A stretch of 9,003 nt of DNA from JAADHU01 sp964446495 (GCA_964446495.1 CAYUOY010000161.1:1-9003); one strand, 5' to 3'. Positions 1 to 7,291 are shown, counted from the stretch's first letter. Translations and numbers: made by a program. Notes: generated by a model from the letters alone, not told the origin.

Positions 1-1017
1 GGACATGCTGGTGACAATGTCGCCCGGTCGGGTGGCGGTGCTGCTGGGGAGGTTTTCGCACGTCGGTGTGCCGGCGGTCATCTTGAGGGGCCGTTTGAGC
101 ATGGCTACGGTCGACATTGTCGCCATGACCGAAGCCGCGGCGCACATGTCGTATTTCATTTCGTCCATGGCGAGTCCCGGTTTCAATGAAATGCCACCCG
201 CATCAAACGTGATGCCCTTGCCGACCAACACGACCGGTTTCTTCCCGGTTGTGCCCTTGTACTGCATCACGATCAATTTTGCCGGCTCACGGGTGCCGCT
301 GGTGACGGACAAAAACGAATGCATGCCAAGGCGCTTGATTTCCGCTTCGTTCAGTACTTTGGTTGTCAGGTTGCGATATTTTTTCGCCAAACCGACGGCC
401 GTGCGAGCGAGGTAACTCGGCGTACATACGTTCGGCGGCAGGTTGCCAAGATCCTTGGCCAACGACATGCCGGCGACAATAGCATCGGCGTGGTCATTCC
501 CGAGGCTGACCTGTCGCGCATCACTGCGTTTCTTCAGTGCCATGCCTATTTTCTTGAGAGGCATGCCGCGCGTTTTGCGACCACTTTTCATCTCGTCGAA
601 GCGATATAGCGAGTCACCGATGGATTCGACCGCGTAACGCGCCAGGTAATAAGGAGATGTTCCAGCAACGTCTTCGAGTGCAATGTAATTGGCGACGTCG
701 CCGATCCTTGAGTGGCTGATCGAAGCCATGGCAGCAGCGATGGCTTCGCGGTACTGGCGTACCGCAAATTCTTCGTATTTGCCGAGGCCCACGACCAGCA
801 CCCGCCTGGCCTTAACGCCATCGAGTGCCGGCAGAACGGCGCAATCGCCAAGGCGAGTGGATATATCACCTGACCGAACCAACTCATCCAGGCGACCTTT
901 ACTCGCCGCATTGATATCTTCTGCAGCAACCCCAAATTTGCCGCGGTCGTAAATGCCTACAATAATGCAGCTGCTTGCCAACCGTCGCGCCGTGCCCGTC
1001 GTCGTAAAATAGTCCAT
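1..1017 (-). CDS. pepA: Leucyl aminopeptidase PepA (N-terminal part, cut by left edge)
   Basis: Cytosolic M17 metallo-aminopeptidase that removes N-terminal residues from peptides; in E. coli the hexamer also acts as a DNA-binding accessory factor. Translating the minus strand from 1017 gives 339 codons open to the window edge, against about 500 in the family. Residues 1-160 form the N-terminal domain (it begins MDYFTTTGTARR and contains RRVLVVGLGK). The catalytic domain begins around residue 180 with AKDLGNLPPNVCTPSYLA. Metal ligands K267, D272 and D290 and catalytic K279 sit in VGKGITFDAGGISLKP and MDEMKYDM, with spacings (+5, +12, +23) equal to E. coli K270, D275, K282 and D293. The last two ligands (the NTDAEGR motif) lie outside the window. 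The start is fixed by an in-frame TAA six codons upstream (1033-1035) and a nearby AAAGG. It is divergent from lptF, as in E. coli. Confidence 0.96.
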   Translation of the reverse strand, partial: MDYFTTTGTARRLASSCIIVGIYDRGKFGVAAEDINAASKGRLDELVRSGDISTRLGDCAVLPALDGVKARRVLVVGLGKYEEFAVRQYREAIAAAMASISHSRIGDVANYIALEDVAGTSPYYLARYAVESIGDSLYRFDEMKSGRKTRGMPLKKIGMALKKRSDARQVSLGNDHADAIVAGMSLAKDLGNLPPNVCTPSYLARTAVGLAKKYRNLTTKVLNEAEIKRLGMHSFLSVTSGTREPAKLIVMQYKGTTGKKPVVLVGKGITFDAGGISLKPGLAMDEMKYDMCAAASVMATMSTVAMLKRPLKMTAGTPTCENLPSSTATRPGDIVTSMS

Positions 1018-1118
1018 GTCTGAAAGTTGCCTTTATGCGACCGCCGTTTGCGTACGAACAGGCGCCCGCATTGCCGGCACCCATGGCGACCTGATTATTA
1101 TTGGCTTGGGTCTGATTG

Positions 1119-1143
1119 GCCCTTCCCGTTGTAACTGAAGGGC
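1119..1143. repeat. Inverted repeat in the pepA/lptF divergent promoter region
   Basis: GCCCTTC at 1119-1125 is followed by its exact reverse complement GAAGGGC at 1137-1143, with an 11-base spacer. It lies in the 213-base region between the divergent starts of pepA (1017) and lptF (1231), so it could be an operator dyad or a hairpin in a leader. A TATAAG hexamer at 1188-1193, 37 bases before the lptF start, resembles a -10 box, but no good -35 box is visible at the right spacing. The repeat is seen directly; a regulatory role is inference. Confidence 0.35.
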
Positions 1144-1230
1144 TGTCCCGCGCAAATCAAAAGCGGTAGTCTAACTGATCCGCAGCGTATAAGTGAATAT
1201 GGGTTTCTTAGTGAAATCACCGATATAGCG

Positions 1231-2313
1231 ATGACTCGTATACTCGATCGATATATTTTCCGTGAAGTCACGCAAACCTGGTTTGCCGTGACTGCGGTGC
1301 TGCTGTTCATATTGCTGACCAATCAATTTGCCCGTGTTCTGGGCGATGTCGCCAAGGATGAGCTGCCAAAAGATGCGATTTTTCAGGTCATTGGCCTCAC
1401 CGCGCTGCAATACCTGACCATTCTCGTGCCCATCGGGCTGTTTTTATCCATCATGCTGGCGCTCGGTCGTTTGTACGCCGACAGTGAAATGCCGGCCATG
1501 ATGGCTTGCCGTGTGGGCCCGGCGGGCATTTATCGACCACTGACCTGGCTAACGGTGCCACTCGTTATTGGCGTTGCCTGGATCGCCATCGACATCGGAC
1601 CGCAGGCTCTTACTGAGATTCAGCGCATTGGGGTTGAGGCACGTCGCCAGGCTGACCTCGCCAGTATCGAGGCCGGCAAATTTATCAGTGGGAATTCAGA
1701 CGGCGTCGTGGTTTACGCGGAGCAGGTCGTCGGTCCCGGCCAGGTTGAGAAAGTGTTTTTGCAGAGCATTGACAGCGAGGGCAACATGGAAGTGGTGGTC
1801 GCGGAGCGCGGTGAGCAACGGGATACGGACGACCCGAATGTCCGCTATTTCGTGTTGCACAATGGTCGGCGTTACAGTGGCATTCCAGGCACCCACGAAT
1901 TCACCGTGATGGAATTCGCGGAACATGGAATCCCCTACGAGTTGCCGCAAATGGATGAGCCGGAACTTGAGTCGCGAGCCATGCAAATGTCAGACCTGTG
2001 GCGGTCGAATGATCTGGAGGACATTGCCGAATTGCACTGGCGCATTGGGATTCCGGTAGCCACACTTGTCCTGGCCATTCTGGCGGTGCCGCTGAGTCGC
2101 AGTCAGCCGCGGCAAGGTCGGTACGGACGCATCGCGATCGGCCTGCTCGTTTTCATCATCTATTTCAATTTGCTGTCAGCCGCAAAAGCGTGGCTGGAGC
2201 AGGGCGCGGTTTCTGTGAGTGTGGGGATCTGGTGGGTGCATGGCTTGATGCTGGCATTCGCGTTTGGCCTGATCGGTTATCAAAATGGCGTACACCGCCG
2301 GATACTGACTTGA
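1231..2313 (+). CDS. lptF: LPS export system permease LptF
   Basis: Inner-membrane subunit of the LptB2FG ABC transporter, which extracts lipopolysaccharide from the inner membrane and passes it to LptC and the periplasmic bridge. The protein has 360 residues, close to E. coli LptF (366). Predicted membrane segments lie near residues 17-35, 55-80, 103-121, 272-288, 299-318 and 331-349. The large periplasmic beta-rich domain covers about 125-265. The cytosolic coupling segment around residues 84-100 (DSEMPAMMACRVGPAG) corresponds to ESEITVMHACGLS of E. coli. The fourth-helix motif ELHWRIGIPVATLV followed by VPLSRSQPRQGR is characteristic. The start gives the expected RYIFRE opening, although no good Shine-Dalgarno is visible before it. 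The stop lies 10 bases before lptG, so the two are almost certainly co-transcribed. Nothing is truncated. Confidence 0.96.
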   Translation: MTRILDRYIFREVTQTWFAVTAVLLFILLTNQFARVLGDVAKDELPKDAIFQVIGLTALQYLTILVPIGLFLSIMLALGRLYADSEMPAMMACRVGPAGIYRPLTWLTVPLVIGVAWIAIDIGPQALTEIQRIGVEARRQADLASIEAGKFISGNSDGVVVYAEQVVGPGQVEKVFLQSIDSEGNMEVVVAERGEQRDTDDPNVRYFVLHNGRRYSGIPGTHEFTVMEFAEHGIPYELPQMDEPELESRAMQMSDLWRSNDLEDIAELHWRIGIPVATLVLAILAVPLSRSQPRQGRYGRIAIGLLVFIIYFNLLSAAKAWLEQGAVSVSVGIWWVHGLMLAFAFGLIGYQNGVHRRILT

Positions 2314-2323
2314 ATCTCGAACC

Positions 2324-3388
2324 ATGAATGTCCTCAGTCGCTACCTGATGCGTACAATCCTGCTCAGTACATTGCTCGTGTTGCTGGTATTGCTGTCACT
2401 GGCGATTCTGTTTGAGTTCATCGGCCAGGTGGACGACGTGCGAGGTGACTTCGGCATCTTGCAGGCGCTTTTGTTCGCGGCGTTGCGCATGCCTCAGCTG
2501 GCGTTCGAAATGATGCCCATGGCGGTACTTATCGGGTCGATGCTGGGCCTGGGTGTGCTGGCGAATCACAGCGAACTGGTTGTCATGCGCACGGCCGGCT
2601 TGTCCATCGCCAGACTGGCGGGCATGGCGGCGGCCAGCGGTCTTGTGTTGCTGTTGGTGACCGCCTTGATCGGTGAATTCATCGGTCCGCCGCTGGACTA
2701 TTTTGCCCGCAATATGCGCGACGAAGCTCGTCACAGTGGAAGCGGTCAGGATTTTGGTCGGGCGGCGTGGGTGAAAGACGGGCCCGTCATCCTGCACCTC
2801 CAGCGGGTTAACACGGAATTCGATTTTGGCACCATCTATCTGTTCCGTTTCAATGATGACAATTCATTGCATTCCATCGCTCGGGCCGAAAATTCCGGCA
2901 TTGACGACGACGACAACTGGATTCTCGAAAATTTTAGTGAAACACGTTTTCAGGACGATGGCGTGCAGGTCGTGTCTTCGAGTCTCGCGGTGGAGTCATT
3001 CGACGTGGACAGCGATATTCTCGGCATCACGCTGGTCAAACCCATTAGCCTGTCGGCCCGCGGCTTGCTGAGTTACATCCGATACCTGGAGAAAAATGAC
3101 CTTTCGGCCATTCGCTATGAAATGGAGTTGTGGTCGCGAATTTCGAAAACGGCAACAATCGTCATCATGCCGATGCTGGCGTTGGCGTTCGTCTTCGGTT
3201 CACTGCGATCATCCGGTACAGGTGGGCGTCTGGTTGTCGGCGTGATGATTGGTCTGGGATACTTTCTGGCCAGCGAAACGTTGTCCAACTCAGGTCAGGT
3301 CTTCGATCTTAATCCGGCCCTGGTGACCTGGGCACCGACGCTCGTCTTGTTGGCCGTTACCCTTATTGCGTTAAGCCGCGTGCGTTAA
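2324..3388 (+). CDS. lptG: LPS export system permease LptG
   Basis: Partner of LptF in the LptB2FG lipopolysaccharide extractor; the two half-permeases form the LPS-binding cavity. The protein has 354 residues, typical for the family. Membrane segments lie near 12-32, 48-80, 100-122, 276-294, 301-318 and 333-351. The coupling-helix region NHSELVVMRTAGLS (81-94) and GPPLDYFARNMRDEAR (121-136) match the family. The periplasmic domain spans about 135-265 and has an Asp-rich turn (IDDDD, 193-197). The C-terminal signature, with SLSARGLLSYIRYLEKN followed by RYEMELWSRISK, distinguishes LptG from LptF. The gene starts 10 bases after the lptF stop with only a weak Shine-Dalgarno, consistent with translational coupling. 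The ATPase LptB is not in this window; it is usually encoded elsewhere. Confidence 0.95.
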   Translation: MNVLSRYLMRTILLSTLLVLLVLLSLAILFEFIGQVDDVRGDFGILQALLFAALRMPQLAFEMMPMAVLIGSMLGLGVLANHSELVVMRTAGLSIARLAGMAAASGLVLLLVTALIGEFIGPPLDYFARNMRDEARHSGSGQDFGRAAWVKDGPVILHLQRVNTEFDFGTIYLFRFNDDNSLHSIARAENSGIDDDDNWILENFSETRFQDDGVQVVSSSLAVESFDVDSDILGITLVKPISLSARGLLSYIRYLEKNDLSAIRYEMELWSRISKTATIVIMPMLALAFVFGSLRSSGTGGRLVVGVMIGLGYFLASETLSNSGQVFDLNPALVTWAPTLVLLAVTLIALSRVR

Positions 3389-3399
3389 GTTTTATGATT

Positions 3400-3442
3400 G
3401 GTGATCGTCGCAATACGTGACATCTACTCATTACCGATCACC
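3400..3442. repeat. Inverted repeat between the convergent ends of lptG and the RDD gene
   Basis: GGTGATCG at 3400-3407 is complementary to CGATCACC at 3435-3442, with a 27-base loop. It fills the 49-base gap between the convergent lptG stop (3388) and the RDD-gene stop (3438-3440), and its right arm overlaps that stop. The position suits a bidirectional terminator. However, the loop is long and neither strand has a U-tract after the stem, so a standard intrinsic terminator is not supported. Confidence 0.3.
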
Positions 3443-3857
3443 GTTTCGGTCGCGGGTAGTGCCGCAGTCGGGTACCGGACAGGCGATCGTGCCAACTGTA
3501 GCCATCACGATCAATGAGCTGCCACCAGAAACCTGCCGCGAATGGCAACCACGACAGCAGTGCGGCGAAAAACCGGATGCAGCAGTGGCGAAAATCAGGT
3601 CTGTTCCCGTCAGGTGTTTCAATGCGCAAACCCCACGACTGCATGCCGAGGGTGCGGCCATAGCGAGACCAGTAGATGGTGAAAAACAGGAAGATAATCA
3701 GTGCCATCGTAAGCGGATAAAAAACGTCGTCCGGGTCTACCGAGTTGCCCTCGTTGAGTGCCAGGAACGGTAGTGTTCCGAGAAACAACAGTGCCAGGAT
3801 CAAAAGACCGTCATAGATCATCGCTCCAATCCGTCGGCGAAGACCGGCATTGCTCAT
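3438..3857 (-). CDS. RDD-family small integral membrane protein
   Basis: A 139-residue membrane protein of the RDD family (named for conserved Arg-Asp-Asp). The function is usually unknown; some members have been linked to ion transport or stress. The family pattern is visible. RRRIGAMIYD at 7-16 gives the first Arg and Asp before the first helix (about 13-34). A second helix covers about 46-63. GRTLGMQSWGLRI (67-79) is the typical loop, and WHDRLSGTRL (122-131) carries the final Asp. An ORF extends upstream to a TTG at 3929, but the ATG at 3857 is preferred: an AAAAGG box lies about 10 bases upstream and the reading frame before it overlaps the upstream gene. The start is 16 bases after the stop of the permease gene, whose TGA abuts this Shine-Dalgarno, so the two form an operon and RDD is the distal gene. 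It may be a partner of the permease, but that is inference. Confidence 0.9.
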   Translation of the reverse strand: MSNAGLRRRIGAMIYDGLLILALLFLGTLPFLALNEGNSVDPDDVFYPLTMALIIFLFFTIYWSRYGRTLGMQSWGLRIETPDGNRPDFRHCCIRFFAALLSWLPFAAGFWWQLIDRDGYSWHDRLSGTRLRHYPRPKR

Positions 3858-3873
3858 GGTTGGTTTGCCTTTT

Positions 3874-5202
3874 TCATTCAGTTGGTTCCTGGAGAAGTGG
3901 TTTATCACGTTCGTTGTACTTGCGACCAATCAGAAAAGCCAGCGCGGCCCAGATAGCGGCCAGCGGCACACACACCATCGAGATCGCGCTAAGGCCCATA
4001 CCCAGAGTGCCCATTAGCCGAATCGTCCAGCCTGATGCCATATCCGCGGTACGGTAAACGGCGGTATCGATAAAGTTCTTGGCCTTGTATCGCGATTCGG
4101 GCGATACCACCGAATACAGCATATCGCTGGTAGGCTTCGTCAGGCCGAAACCGACGGAGCGCCGCAATACCTGTAATGTTGCCAGGATAATAAAGACCGG
4201 ATTCACTGCCAACAGTGCGAAACCAATAACAGAGACGATTGGGAGGATGGCCAAGGTCGTGCCTATCCCCAGCCGACGCACGGAGAAGCGGACGATCAAC
4301 AGCTGTCCGATAAAAGACAGAACATTGGTTGCCACATCCAGCAACGCGAATACCTGCGTGTGGCGATCGGTGCTTTCAAACGTCAGTTCAACCATTTCTG
4401 CCATGGACATGTAAACGACGCCGCCCAGAAAGTTGGTTATCAGGAGCGCCAATGCGATCAGGCTGAAATAGGATGACGTGAAAACCTGCTTGACGCCCGA
4501 CAATGCGCTGCCACCTAAAGGCGCATCACTGTCTACCGTCTCTTGCTGTTCGTCAGGCTTATTGGCTGACGTCCAGCGGCGTAATCGATAGACGCAATAG
4601 ACAGCAACGAGGAGCAGCAGCGCTGACAGTGGCAGTAAATTCTTGAAGCCCACGGGTACGACGAGAAGGCTGGTGATGATAGGGCCAAGCAATGCACCCG
4701 TGCTGCCGCCCGCTGAAATTACGCCAAACAGCCGCCGGCACTGTTCCTTTGAGTAAATGTCGGCCATGAAGCTCCAGAAAACCGACACGACGAACAGATT
4801 GAATACGCTAAGCCAGACGAAAAAAGACCTGGCGACCCACACTTTGTCAAGATCGTAGGTGTCCACGTAACTGAATGCAGCAAAAAACAGAAGGATATTC
4901 GCGATGAAAAAATAATAGACCCAGGGCAGGAATGTCTTGCGAGGGAAACGCGACGCGACCCAGCCAAACAAGGGTGTCGCCATGATCATGACGACAAAAG
5001 TTCCCGTCCACAGCCACGGGATATTGCGAATTCCGCCGACGATTGCCATCGCTTCGCGAACCGAACGGAGCATGTAATACGCGGCCAGCAAGCAAAAGAA
5101 ATAGGCGAACGACCAGGCTACGGCGGTGAATTCTTCCCGACGGATACCAAGAAGACGAGTGACCAGCAAGGCTGGAGATCGACTGTGGGAATTTTCTTTC
5201 AT
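3874..5202 (-). CDS. MFS permease of the ATP/ADP-translocase-like (Npt/Tlc-like) family
   Basis: A 442-residue polytopic inner-membrane transporter with about 12 predicted helices and a hydrophilic central loop (about 207-232, Asp/Glu/Gln-rich) separating two halves, the usual MFS plan. The N-half has FAYFFCLLAAYYMLRSVREAM (32-52) and IPWLWTGTF (61-69). The C-half has LRRSVGFGLTKPTSDMLY (346-363) and ESRYKAKNFIDTAVYRTAD (369-387). These match the bacterial COG3202-like group related to nucleotide exchangers of Rickettsia and Chlamydia. In free-living bacteria the substrate is not established, so nucleotide exchange should not be assumed. The start at 5202 has no clear Shine-Dalgarno, but it is the only Met before the first helix. 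It is the first gene of an operon with the RDD protein and is divergent from the MAPEG gene. Family assignment is by recognition of motifs. Confidence 0.82.
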   Translation of the reverse strand: MKENSHSRSPALLVTRLLGIRREEFTAVAWSFAYFFCLLAAYYMLRSVREAMAIVGGIRNIPWLWTGTFVVMIMATPLFGWVASRFPRKTFLPWVYYFFIANILLFFAAFSYVDTYDLDKVWVARSFFVWLSVFNLFVVSVFWSFMADIYSKEQCRRLFGVISAGGSTGALLGPIITSLLVVPVGFKNLLPLSALLLLVAVYCVYRLRRWTSANKPDEQQETVDSDAPLGGSALSGVKQVFTSSYFSLIALALLITNFLGGVVYMSMAEMVELTFESTDRHTQVFALLDVATNVLSFIGQLLIVRFSVRRLGIGTTLAILPIVSVIGFALLAVNPVFIILATLQVLRRSVGFGLTKPTSDMLYSVVSPESRYKAKNFIDTAVYRTADMASGWTIRLMGTLGMGLSAISMVCVPLAAIWAALAFLIGRKYNERDKPLLQEPTE

Positions 5203-5347
5203 CAGAATTCGGGAACGGTGATGGTGGTCATCGATGTTCAGTCCGAGGTCGGTGGCGGGGCGTTGGTGTACTATCTACAACTATGCCGGGGCGCGCAAGC
5301 ATTCACGGACATTCCAGAAGAACAAATTGACATACAGGGGCTGTCAC

Positions 5348-5737
5348 ATGGAAGCAATCGCAATTATTACGATTCTGGCACTGATCCAGGCATATATGTT
5401 CGCCATTCAGGTTGGACAGGCACGAGCGAAACATGGTGTAAAGGCTCCCGATACATCGGGCCATGAGGGCTTTGATCGCATGTTTCGCGTGCATCAAAAC
5501 ACCATGGAACAACTCATCATATTTGTTCCCGCACTATGGATCTTTGGGTATTTTGTGCACGAATTGGGCGGCGCCATCGTTGGTCTGGTGTTCATTATTT
5601 CGCGCTTTATTTATCGCGGTGCTTACCTCAAGGATCCCGCCTCTCGCGGCATTGGTTTCGGCCTTGGTGCCATGTCACTTGGTGTTTTATTGCTGGGCGG
5701 ACTCATCGGCGCGGTCATGTCCTATCTGGCCGGGTAG
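5348..5737 (+). CDS. MAPEG-family membrane protein
   Basis: A 129-residue four-helix membrane protein of the MAPEG family (membrane-associated proteins in eicosanoid and glutathione metabolism). Bacterial members include microsomal glutathione S-transferase-like proteins; the substrate here is unknown. Helices lie near 3-22, 52-71, 74-90 and 104-126. The signature FDRMFRVHQNTMEQL (42-56) holds the conserved Arg, Asn and Glu of the glutathione-binding region, and SRFIYRGAYLKDPASRGIGF (85-104) is the second conserved block. The reading frame is open further upstream, but the ATG at 5348 is chosen because AGGGG (5336-5340) sits 7 bases before it and the helix starts at residue 3. The Shine-Dalgarno lies in the loop of a small inverted repeat (TGACA 5328-5332, TGTCA 5342-5346), which might modulate translation. 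The gene appears monocistronic. Confidence 0.9.
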   Translation: MEAIAIITILALIQAYMFAIQVGQARAKHGVKAPDTSGHEGFDRMFRVHQNTMEQLIIFVPALWIFGYFVHELGGAIVGLVFIISRFIYRGAYLKDPASRGIGFGLGAMSLGVLLLGGLIGAVMSYLAG

Positions 5738-5762
5738 CCTGAAAACCGTACTTCTTTGTGTT

Positions 5763-5790
5763 TTGCCAAGTTTTGTGACTTCCCGATAAC
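5763..5790 (+). promoter_or_regulatory. Possible sigma-70 promoter before the small secreted-protein gene
   Basis: TTGCCA (5763-5768) matches the -35 consensus at five of six positions. GATAAC (5785-5790) matches the -10 consensus at four of six, with a 16-base spacer. The pair lies 67 bases upstream of the ATG at 5857. Such matches occur by chance, so this is a candidate only. Confidence 0.3.
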
Positions 5791-5856
5791 TCGTCTGTGG
5801 TGAATCCTTGAGTGTGTTCCCGGTTGTTCCGGGTATGCGGTTACAAGGAGGCCATC

Positions 5857-6186
5857 ATGGCAAAAAGGAAATTTGCGCTCGTCGTTCTGTTGCTTGTTGG
5901 CGTTGTCGTCACAACGAGTCAGGTGAATGCCCAGTCGATGTTGGGCGACAATGGTTGTGCCGTGCTTGATGACGTCGAGGGTCGACGTTTGCTGTTGGGT
6001 TTAGTGCTTGAAGACACACGTTCTTTTGATCATTCAGTCGCGGACGATCGTGGCGCGCACTCCTGTAGCAACTCCACGATCAGCGACTCTTCTGTTTTTC
6101 GGGTGTCGTTGTTGTCGATGCCGGACGTGACTGATTGGTCTGGATCGTCGCGAATGGATTCCGGGTCGTTTTGGACTTCTTTTTGA
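5857..6186 (+). CDS. Small predicted secreted protein, unrecognised
   Basis: A 109-residue ORF with a strong Shine-Dalgarno, AAGGAGG at 5845-5851, five bases before the ATG. The first 25 residues form a classical Sec signal peptide: MAKRKF, then the hydrophobic run ALVVLLLVGVVV, then a polar stretch ending VNA before Gln26. The predicted mature part is about 84 residues, Ser- and Asp-rich, with two cysteines (C34, C70) that could form a disulfide. No domain is recognised. Codon choice looks natural in the first 55 residues and less so in the Ser-rich tail, so the C-terminal half may be frameshifted or decayed. Checking the two other plus frames just after the signal peptide shows early stops, so no simple single-base restoration is apparent. 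A long palindrome begins 21 bases after the stop. A secreted product is well supported by the N-terminus; its role is unknown. Confidence 0.55.
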   Translation: MAKRKFALVVLLLVGVVVTTSQVNAQSMLGDNGCAVLDDVEGRRLLLGLVLEDTRSFDHSVADDRGAHSCSNSTISDSSVFRVSLLSMPDVTDWSGSSRMDSGSFWTSF

Positions 6187-6206
6187 TGGGCGTTACGTTT
6201 GAGAAC

Positions 6207-6285
6207 GGCCGCTCACTGTCGGCGACGTCTTGCACACTCGGAGGGCCTTAACTCGCGTGCAAGATGTCACCGGCAGCGGTCGGCC
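6207..6285. repeat. 79-base imperfect palindrome (long hairpin)
   Basis: The left arm 6207-6235 and right arm 6257-6285 are 29 bases each and align without gaps. Mismatches are at 6212/6280, 6215/6277 and 6223/6269, and there are G-U wobbles at 6213/6279, 6219/6273 and 6227/6265. The inner eight pairs (TCTTGCAC with GTGCAAGA) are perfect. The 21-base loop has a direct repeat, ACTCG, at each end. It lies between the stop of the secreted-protein ORF and the convergent stop of the 6308-6994 gene, so it could terminate both transcripts. No U-tract follows on either strand, so it may instead be a REP- or MITE-like palindromic element. Confidence 0.7.
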
Positions 6286-6307
6286 AGAAGCGATCATAAC
6301 TGGCATT

Positions 6308-6994
6308 TCATTCCAACATGGACAGCAACTCCTGCCCTTGCAAGATAACTTCTTCGAAGACCCGATCATTGAAAAATGTTTCGGCGTGGAGTTGCCGAAG
6401 CTGCTTTTTTAGTTCGGGATTTTCGCGAAATGCGGCCAAGAGCCTGCCCCGGTCGTGCGACGTCAATATCGCATTGTTGTTCGAAATCTCTATCGGGAAA
6501 TAGCCTGTCAAGCCCGAAAAGGTACTGTTGACTAGCGGCAGGCTTTCAAGGTTTGTTATGAGTAGCTCAGTGCTTCGATAGTAAGAAACTACTTTTTCAC
6601 GCAATTCAAAGCTTCTTATCAGGTTGAATTGCCCTGACGCGATCATTTCCTGGTAGGTCACATCCGAAGTTATTTCATTGCGCCCAAATCCCATCTGGGT
6701 CGCAGCTATCAGATTGTCTATCAAATAATCGTCATCGACAGACTGAGTGTCGCTCTCGAGCCTTTCGGTAAGTGCCGCAGCTGCTTCTCGAACTGCGTGG
6801 AATGCATCTCTCTCAATCCGGACTCTCGATAATCCAGCCGATACATCGTCTCCCAGTCGCTCAAGGTACCTGGCCTCGACGCGTGAATCCAACCAGTCTT
6901 CGCGCCAGCTATCGGCAGCTAAAGCGATAATTACACCCAGCACTACGATGCCTAACTCGCCAATGGACCTTTTGGTTCGGTCGCTTGTATGCAT
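6308..6994 (-). CDS. Single-pass membrane protein, DUF6090-like
   Basis: A 228-residue protein with a short basic N-terminus (MHTSDRTKRS) and one strong membrane segment at about 12-28 (GELGIVVLGVIIALAAD). A mostly helical, charged domain of about 200 residues follows, presumably on the periplasmic side. This layout, with an IGELGIVVLGVIIALAADSW opening and a later TYQEMIASGQFNLIRSFELREKVVSYYR-type block (residues 113-140), recalls the uncharacterised DUF6090-type family: an inner-membrane anchor followed by helices and a Gly-x-x-x-x-Ile region. The biochemical role is unknown. The start ATG at 6994 has AGGAG and AGGGA boxes within 16 bases upstream. It is transcribed alone, or downstream of the hydrolase gene across a gap of about 300 bases. 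It is convergent with the small secreted-protein ORF. Confidence 0.8.
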   Translation of the reverse strand: MHTSDRTKRSIGELGIVVLGVIIALAADSWREDWLDSRVEARYLERLGDDVSAGLSRVRIERDAFHAVREAAAALTERLESDTQSVDDDYLIDNLIAATQMGFGRNEITSDVTYQEMIASGQFNLIRSFELREKVVSYYRSTELLITNLESLPLVNSTFSGLTGYFPIEISNNNAILTSHDRGRLLAAFRENPELKKQLRQLHAETFFNDRVFEEVILQGQELLSMLE

Positions 6995-7291
6995 TCCCTG
7001 TCATCTCCTACACAATCGCGGCCAAGAAGAGCTTCGACCTGGCAATACGTCGATGAGTCCACGCGAAGGTCGTGGTAGGGATACCGGTTGCCCGCCACCC
7101 CCCGCACTGATCCCAGCACGCGCTACTAACGCAATGGGCTCCTCCTTGAGGTATTAACGCATGGGCAGAACTACTGCACAAGATGGGGACGCCACTGGCA
7201 CTTCGTGTACACCTCCCGTGTCTTGCTCTAGGCACAGCCGTCCGACAGTTCGACGCAGCTGCACGGCATCGGCATTGTTGCGGCTCGCGAT
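6995..7291. other. 297-base intergenic region, nothing supportable
   Basis: Lies between the stop of the hydrolase gene and the start of the DUF6090-like gene, both on the minus strand. Short open frames on both strands have no ribosome binding site, no recognisable protein and shadow-like composition. No strong terminator hairpin with a T-run was seen after the hydrolase stop. It presumably carries the promoter of the 6308-6994 gene, but no clear -35/-10 pair was recognised. Confidence 0.5.

Noticed and set aside
588..935. 115-residue minus-strand frame
   Set aside because: It lies entirely within pepA in another frame; the PepA translation is unambiguous there.
3400..3451. Intrinsic bidirectional terminator for lptG and the RDD gene
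   Set aside because: The stem is real but the loop is 27 bases and there is no U-tract on either strand, so it is listed only as an inverted repeat.
5327..5332. Perfect TTGACA -35 hexamer before the MAPEG gene
   Set aside because: A matching -10 box would fall inside the coding sequence after the ATG at 5348, and none is present there.
6030..6212. Sixty-codon acidic, hydrophilic minus-strand frame opposite the secreted-protein ORF
   Set aside because: It looks protein-like in composition but has stops at both ends and no start codon, so it cannot be supported as a gene.
7008..7235. 75-residue minus-strand frame in the gap before the DUF6090-like gene
   Set aside because: No ribosome binding site, no recognisable domain, and a Cys/Arg/Trp-rich composition typical of chance frames.
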